Of a DNA stretch of 64,000 bases, positions 61,417 through 64,000 are shown one piece after another. How positions within the stretch are numbered: the first letter of the stretch is position 1; each line of letters opens with the position of its first letter. A model generated the notes under the pieces. It saw only the letters and a program-made list of their open reading frames with translations. It ran no database searches and had not been told where the DNA came from. The DNA is taken from assembly GCF_024169515.1 (NCBI RefSeq), contig NZ_JAMKCQ010000001.1, positions 1,364,001 to 1,428,000 on the forward strand, given 5' to 3'. The translations under genes and the position numbers were made by a program. The stretch comes from Erwinia aphidicola. GTDB lineage: Bacteria; Pseudomonadota; Gammaproteobacteria; Enterobacterales; Enterobacteriaceae.

Positions 61417-61515
61417 AAAAAAAAGCCAGCACCCGAGCTGGCTAAATAATACTTGGAAGCAATGTGAGCAATGTCGTGCCTTCCCAGCGAGCACCGTAGG
61501 CTCTCCTGAAAACGC
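61417..61515 (-). ncRNA. ryhB: RyhB iron-responsive small RNA
   Basis: Read on the minus strand, the conserved RyhB core GCACGACATTGCTCACATTG is present at 61460-61479, followed by CTTCCAAGTATTATTTAGCCAGC, shortened here to its key part, and the terminator AGCCAGC/GCTGGCT with eight T (61417-61424). About 99 nt in total. A promoter with -35 TTTACA, 18-nt spacer and -10 TATTAT places +1 at 61515 (GCG, as in E. coli). RyhB with Hfq pairs with mRNAs of iron-using proteins in low iron. The 5' third differs from E. coli. It lies before yhhY as in E. coli. Confidence 0.93.
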
Positions 61516-61517
61516 AT

Positions 61518-61536
61518 GACAATAATAATCATTATC
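61518..61536. promoter_or_regulatory. Fur box of ryhB
   Basis: GACAATAATAATCATTATC agrees with the Fur consensus at 17 of 19 positions and overlaps the ryhB -10 element, so Fe-Fur should block transcription. Confidence 0.92.
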
Positions 61537-61635
61537 ATTCGCACTTGTAAAGCGCTTTGCCGATTATTTTTTACTTGATCTTGCTGGTAAAAACCCTGAA
61601 TTTAAAGGGGATTCCCGCAAACAAGGAGAGGTAAG

Positions 61636-62130
61636 ATGAGTGAGATTGTCGTCCGTCATGTGGTTGCCGAAGATGCTGTTGCCATCCATCAGCTGTACAG
61701 CCAGCCTGAAACCTATGCCGATACGCTACAGCTCCCCCATCCCTCTCTCAAAAAGTGGCAGGAGCGGATTGCGTCGGTGCCTGACGGCGTGCAGATGCTG
61801 GTGGCCTGTATCGATAATGAGATTGCAGGCCAGCTGACGCTGGAGGTCAACGGGCGTGCCCGCCGCCGTCATACGGCAACCTTTGGCATCGCGGTGGATG
61901 CTCACCAGCGCGGAAAAGGCGTGGGCAAAGCGATGATGCGCACGCTGATCGACCTGTGTGACAACTGGCTCAGCGTCGAACGTATTGAGCTGACGGTGTT
62001 TGCCGATAATCAGCATGCCATCGCACTGTATGAACAGTTTGGCTTTGAAACCGAGGGACGCGCCCGCCGCTTTGCGCTGCGCAACGGTCAGCTGGTGGAT
62101 GCGCTCTACATGGCGCGCTTTCGCGCGTAA
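61636..62130 (+). CDS. yhhY: YhhY, GNAT-family N-acetyltransferase
   Basis: A 164-residue GNAT protein. Acetyl-CoA binding is shown by FGIAVDAHQRGKGVGKAMM (Q/RxxGxG/A: QRGKGVG), and the C-terminal DNQHAIALYEQFGFETEG is typical. E. coli YhhY acetylates some amino acids and amino-acyl conjugates in vitro. SD ACAAGGAGAGG precedes the ATG. Divergent from ryhB. Confidence 0.94.
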   Translation: MSEIVVRHVVAEDAVAIHQLYSQPETYADTLQLPHPSLKKWQERIASVPDGVQMLVACIDNEIAGQLTLEVNGRARRRHTATFGIAVDAHQRGKGVGKAMMRTLIDLCDNWLSVERIELTVFADNQHAIALYEQFGFETEGRARRFALRNGQLVDALYMARFRA

Positions 62131-62161
62131 ACCGTTTTCGTAACGGTATTCGGGCCATTGA

Positions 62162-62187
62162 AAGGGGAGCGCAGCCGCCCTCCCCTT
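62162..62187. terminator. hairpin between convergent yhhY and protease gene
   Basis: AAGGGGAG (62162-62169) pairs with CTCCCCTT (62180-62187) around a 10-nt loop. A second small stem ACCGT/ACGGT lies at about 62131-62147. T runs are weak. Confidence 0.5.
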
Positions 62188-62189
62188 AC

Positions 62190-63371
62190 TCACAGCGTGA
62201 CGTTCCTGACCTTTCCCCGCCGCTCAATGCGCAGATTTAGTTCCCCGAGCGGCGTATCAGCCAGCGTGCCACGGATCCACTCCATCTTTTCAGGCAACAC
62301 TTTGCTGCCGTTAATCTGCAGCAGGACGTCGCCGTTGTGCAGCACGGACGAGGAGAGTGCCCCGGGGGAGTTGGCATAAATTTCCACTCGCCTGGCAAAG
62401 TACCGAACGGCCAGGGTGCGCAGCGGGGCCGCCTCATCACGGGTAAAGTGCTGCTGGTTATAGCACAACAGCATTTTGTCCGGGGCCAACAGATAGTCAT
62501 CAAAGCGCTGCAGAAAGTTCATGCCCAGCCCGTAGTTGCCCCGTTTATCTTCAATCGCCAGCAGCTTCCCCAGCGGCAGCCGATCAAACTGAATCCCGCC
62601 CAGCAGATAAGCATCGCTGCGTTCTATTCCGTTCAGCGTGATAACCGGCTGGGTAATGCCGGTCAGGATCGCGCTGCCGAAATGGCCGCGGCTGGCGTGG
62701 ACGATCTCCTCACCAATCGTGCTCCAGGCCGCCCCGGTGTTCAACGCCATATACAGCGGGCGATCGTGATAGTCCAGCATCAGTTCGGGGCCAAAATCCC
62801 AGGCATCGCGATAGGGTACGCAGGCCTGGTAATTGCGGACAGTGAGCGGGTGCTTCCAGACCGTCAGCTGATGATTGCGGTTATCCACTGCCCAGTTGAA
62901 CTGGCGGTAGAGGTCCTGCCCAATGATGCCATCAATCTGCATCCCGCTGTTCTGGGTGAACGCGCTGAGATCGGCACCCACCCAGGGATCGCTGGCGGGC
63001 ACCACCTCATTGCCAATCGCCAGCGCCAGCGGCTGCCAGAAACGTATTGACTCGCCTCTCAGCATGCCGCCTGAAGTATTGATGCCGGTGCTCAGGATTT
63101 TTTTAGCCAGCTCCGGCAGGAGGTCGTCCGGCGTTTTGCTGGTGATATCGCTGGCGAGACGGTTATCAATCACCATCATCGCGGCGCCGGTATCCAGTAA
63201 AAAAGAGTACTGCTTGCCAGCAATAGTCACGGGCACGATCAGCGCATCAGATCGAACTCTCACCGTCAGCAGAGGAACGGGCGACGGTGCATAAATGCTG
63301 TCAGCCGATACGGATGAAGCCTGCAACAGCAGCGCGGCTGCAATGCCCCAGAAGTGTGAGAGATATTTCAT
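62190..63371 (-). CDS. exported pepsin-like aspartyl protease with C-terminal PDZ-like domain
   Basis: A 393-residue protein. A signal peptide (MKYLSHFWGIAAALLLQASSVSA) precedes two aspartyl-protease-like lobes. Lobe one has the catalytic-type FLLDTGAAMMVID (Asp60), and lobe two has MALNTGAAWSTIG, where Asn211 stands in place of Asp. The C-terminal ~80 residues (VEIYANSPGALSSSVLHNGDVLLQING...) resemble a PDZ domain. Start 63371 is chosen for the signal peptide; the longer frame upstream is non-coding. Proteolytic activity is an inference; the family name is from motifs only. Confidence 0.82.
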   Translation of the reverse strand: MKYLSHFWGIAAALLLQASSVSADSIYAPSPVPLLTVRVRSDALIVPVTIAGKQYSFLLDTGAAMMVIDNRLASDITSKTPDDLLPELAKKILSTGINTSGGMLRGESIRFWQPLALAIGNEVVPASDPWVGADLSAFTQNSGMQIDGIIGQDLYRQFNWAVDNRNHQLTVWKHPLTVRNYQACVPYRDAWDFGPELMLDYHDRPLYMALNTGAAWSTIGEEIVHASRGHFGSAILTGITQPVITLNGIERSDAYLLGGIQFDRLPLGKLLAIEDKRGNYGLGMNFLQRFDDYLLAPDKMLLCYNQQHFTRDEAAPLRTLAVRYFARRVEIYANSPGALSSSVLHNGDVLLQINGSKVLPEKMEWIRGTLADTPLGELNLRIERRGKVRNVTL

Positions 63372-63673
63372 TACGATCCTTGTCGCGATAAGTCTCTCTG
63401 CACATCCATCGTGCAGGATCAGAAGGGTTTCTGAATGCTGTAATTTACGTGAAAAAGGGGAAGTTACGAAATTCAATCGTGCTAATGGCGGTGATATGTC
63501 GGGAAAATCGCAAAGGGGCACAGGACGTTGGCCAAACGTCTGAACGGCTCTTTTTGAGGTCTTTTTGAGGTCACCTGCGCATATTGTTAACAAAATGTTG
63601 GTGCTAAGGTGGGGATGAGTCAAGGCAATTCACACATACCCTACACCCTTAAACAGACCAGCAAGGCATCATC
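63372..63673. other. divergent gap protease/SDR
   Basis: 302 bp containing the promoters of two divergent genes. An 11-bp direct repeat TCTTTTTGAGG occurs twice in tandem (63549-63559, 63560-63570), and TTGTTAACAA (63585-63594 region) is palindromic. No gene is seen. Confidence 0.45.
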
Positions 63674-64000
63674 ATGAGCATAAAATTCAACGAGCAGTTT
63701 CGTGACAAGGTTTTCGTGGTCACCGGCGGTAATCAGGGGCTGGGCGCAGCCGTCTCTTTATTACTGGCCGAGCGCGGCGCACGCGGTCTGGTGATCTGCG
63801 GGCGCAACCAGCAGGCCGGTGCCGCGCAGGTCGATAAGCTGCGCGCTGCGGGCTGTGAAGCCTGGTTTGTCGCCGCCGATTTTAGCGACCCGGCCTCCTG
63901 TGAACGGGTGATCGCCGAAGCGGAGAGCCGTTTTGGCACGCTGCACGGGCTGGTTAACTGCGCGGGGATGTCCGACCGCGGCACCATACTCGACACCACG
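63674..64000 (+). CDS. short-chain dehydrogenase/reductase, N-terminal part (cut by window edge)
   Basis: The frame is open from ATG 63674 to the end of the window (109 codons). It starts MSIKFNEQFRDKVFVVTGGN and has the SDR cofactor motif TGGNQGLG, an acidic/basic specificity loop CGRNQQAG (Arg suggests NADP), and the NAG-type LVNCAGMSD. The catalytic YxxxK lies beyond the edge, so the substrate cannot be assigned. Confidence 0.87.
   Translation, partial: MSIKFNEQFRDKVFVVTGGNQGLGAAVSLLLAERGARGLVICGRNQQAGAAQVDKLRAAGCEAWFVAADFSDPASCERVIAEAESRFGTLHGLVNCAGMSDRGTILDTT

Noticed and set aside
61247-61519. 90-codon open frame on the plus strand between yhhW and yhhY
   Set aside because: It overlaps ryhB in antisense, has no domain, and begins inside yhhW.

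Overview
This window is a long chromosomal backbone segment of an Enterobacterales bacterium. The proteins look closest to the Erwiniaceae (Erwinia/Pantoea group); that is my reading of gene order and protein similarity, not the result of a search. Nearly every gene matches the E. coli block from gph/rpe/dam through mrcA, envZ-ompR, feo, bioH, malPQ-malT, glp, glg, asd and gnt to yhhY in order and strand. I see no insertion sequence, prophage, CRISPR array, tRNA or rRNA. Both edges cut genes: gph on the left and a short-chain dehydrogenase on the right.

Layout. 1-4749: gph, rpe, dam, damX, aroB and aroK, all on the minus strand. 5143-8564: the hofMNOPQ DNA-utilisation operon, divergent from mrcA (8682-11231). 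11266-17814: nudE, igaA, hslR-hslO and pckA. 18390-21665: a Kch-like potassium channel gene placed between pckA and envZ-ompR. 21956-27743: greB, an ERIC repeat, tex and feoAB. 27825-29813: a YcjM-like glycoside phosphorylase and a small DUF1471 protein. 29947-33521: bioH, gntX, nfuA and a FabF-like ketosynthase. 33587-41301: malPQ and malT. 41402-45161: glpR-glpG-glpE and glpD. 45249-54651: glgBXCAP. 55112-61268: asd, yhgN, gntU-gntK-gntR and yhhW. 61417-61515: the small RNA RyhB with its Fur box. 61636-64000: yhhY, a pepsin-like protease with a PDZ-like tail, and the start of an SDR.

How the genes work together. Glycogen synthesis (GlgC, GlgA, GlgB) and breakdown (GlgP, GlgX) sit beside maltodextrin use (MalP, MalQ, MalT), glycerol-3-phosphate oxidation (GlpD, GlpR) and gluconate uptake (GntU, GntK, GntR). 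Iron control appears twice: feoAB has FNR-like and Fur-like sites, and ryhB has a strong Fur box. Envelope functions include MrcA, DamX, IgaA and EnvZ-OmpR. Recognisable operators for GlpR, GntR, CRP and MalT, and a sigma-32 promoter before hslR, fit the assigned functions.

Differences from the E. coli order are yrfG, feoC, yhhX and gntT absent from their usual places; kch, the phosphorylase and the ketosynthase inserted; and a DamX with a short cytoplasmic part. The most distinctive sequence content is intergenic: a REP-like family with a GTAG head and stems that change from copy to copy with compensating bases, concentrated between convergent genes; a nine-unit 34-bp tandem array; hairpins whose loops contain GGGA, two of them inside an ERIC insertion; a 98-bp element with 13-bp inverted termini; and a possible unannotated small RNA between malT and malP. 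I found no clearly new multi-gene system.
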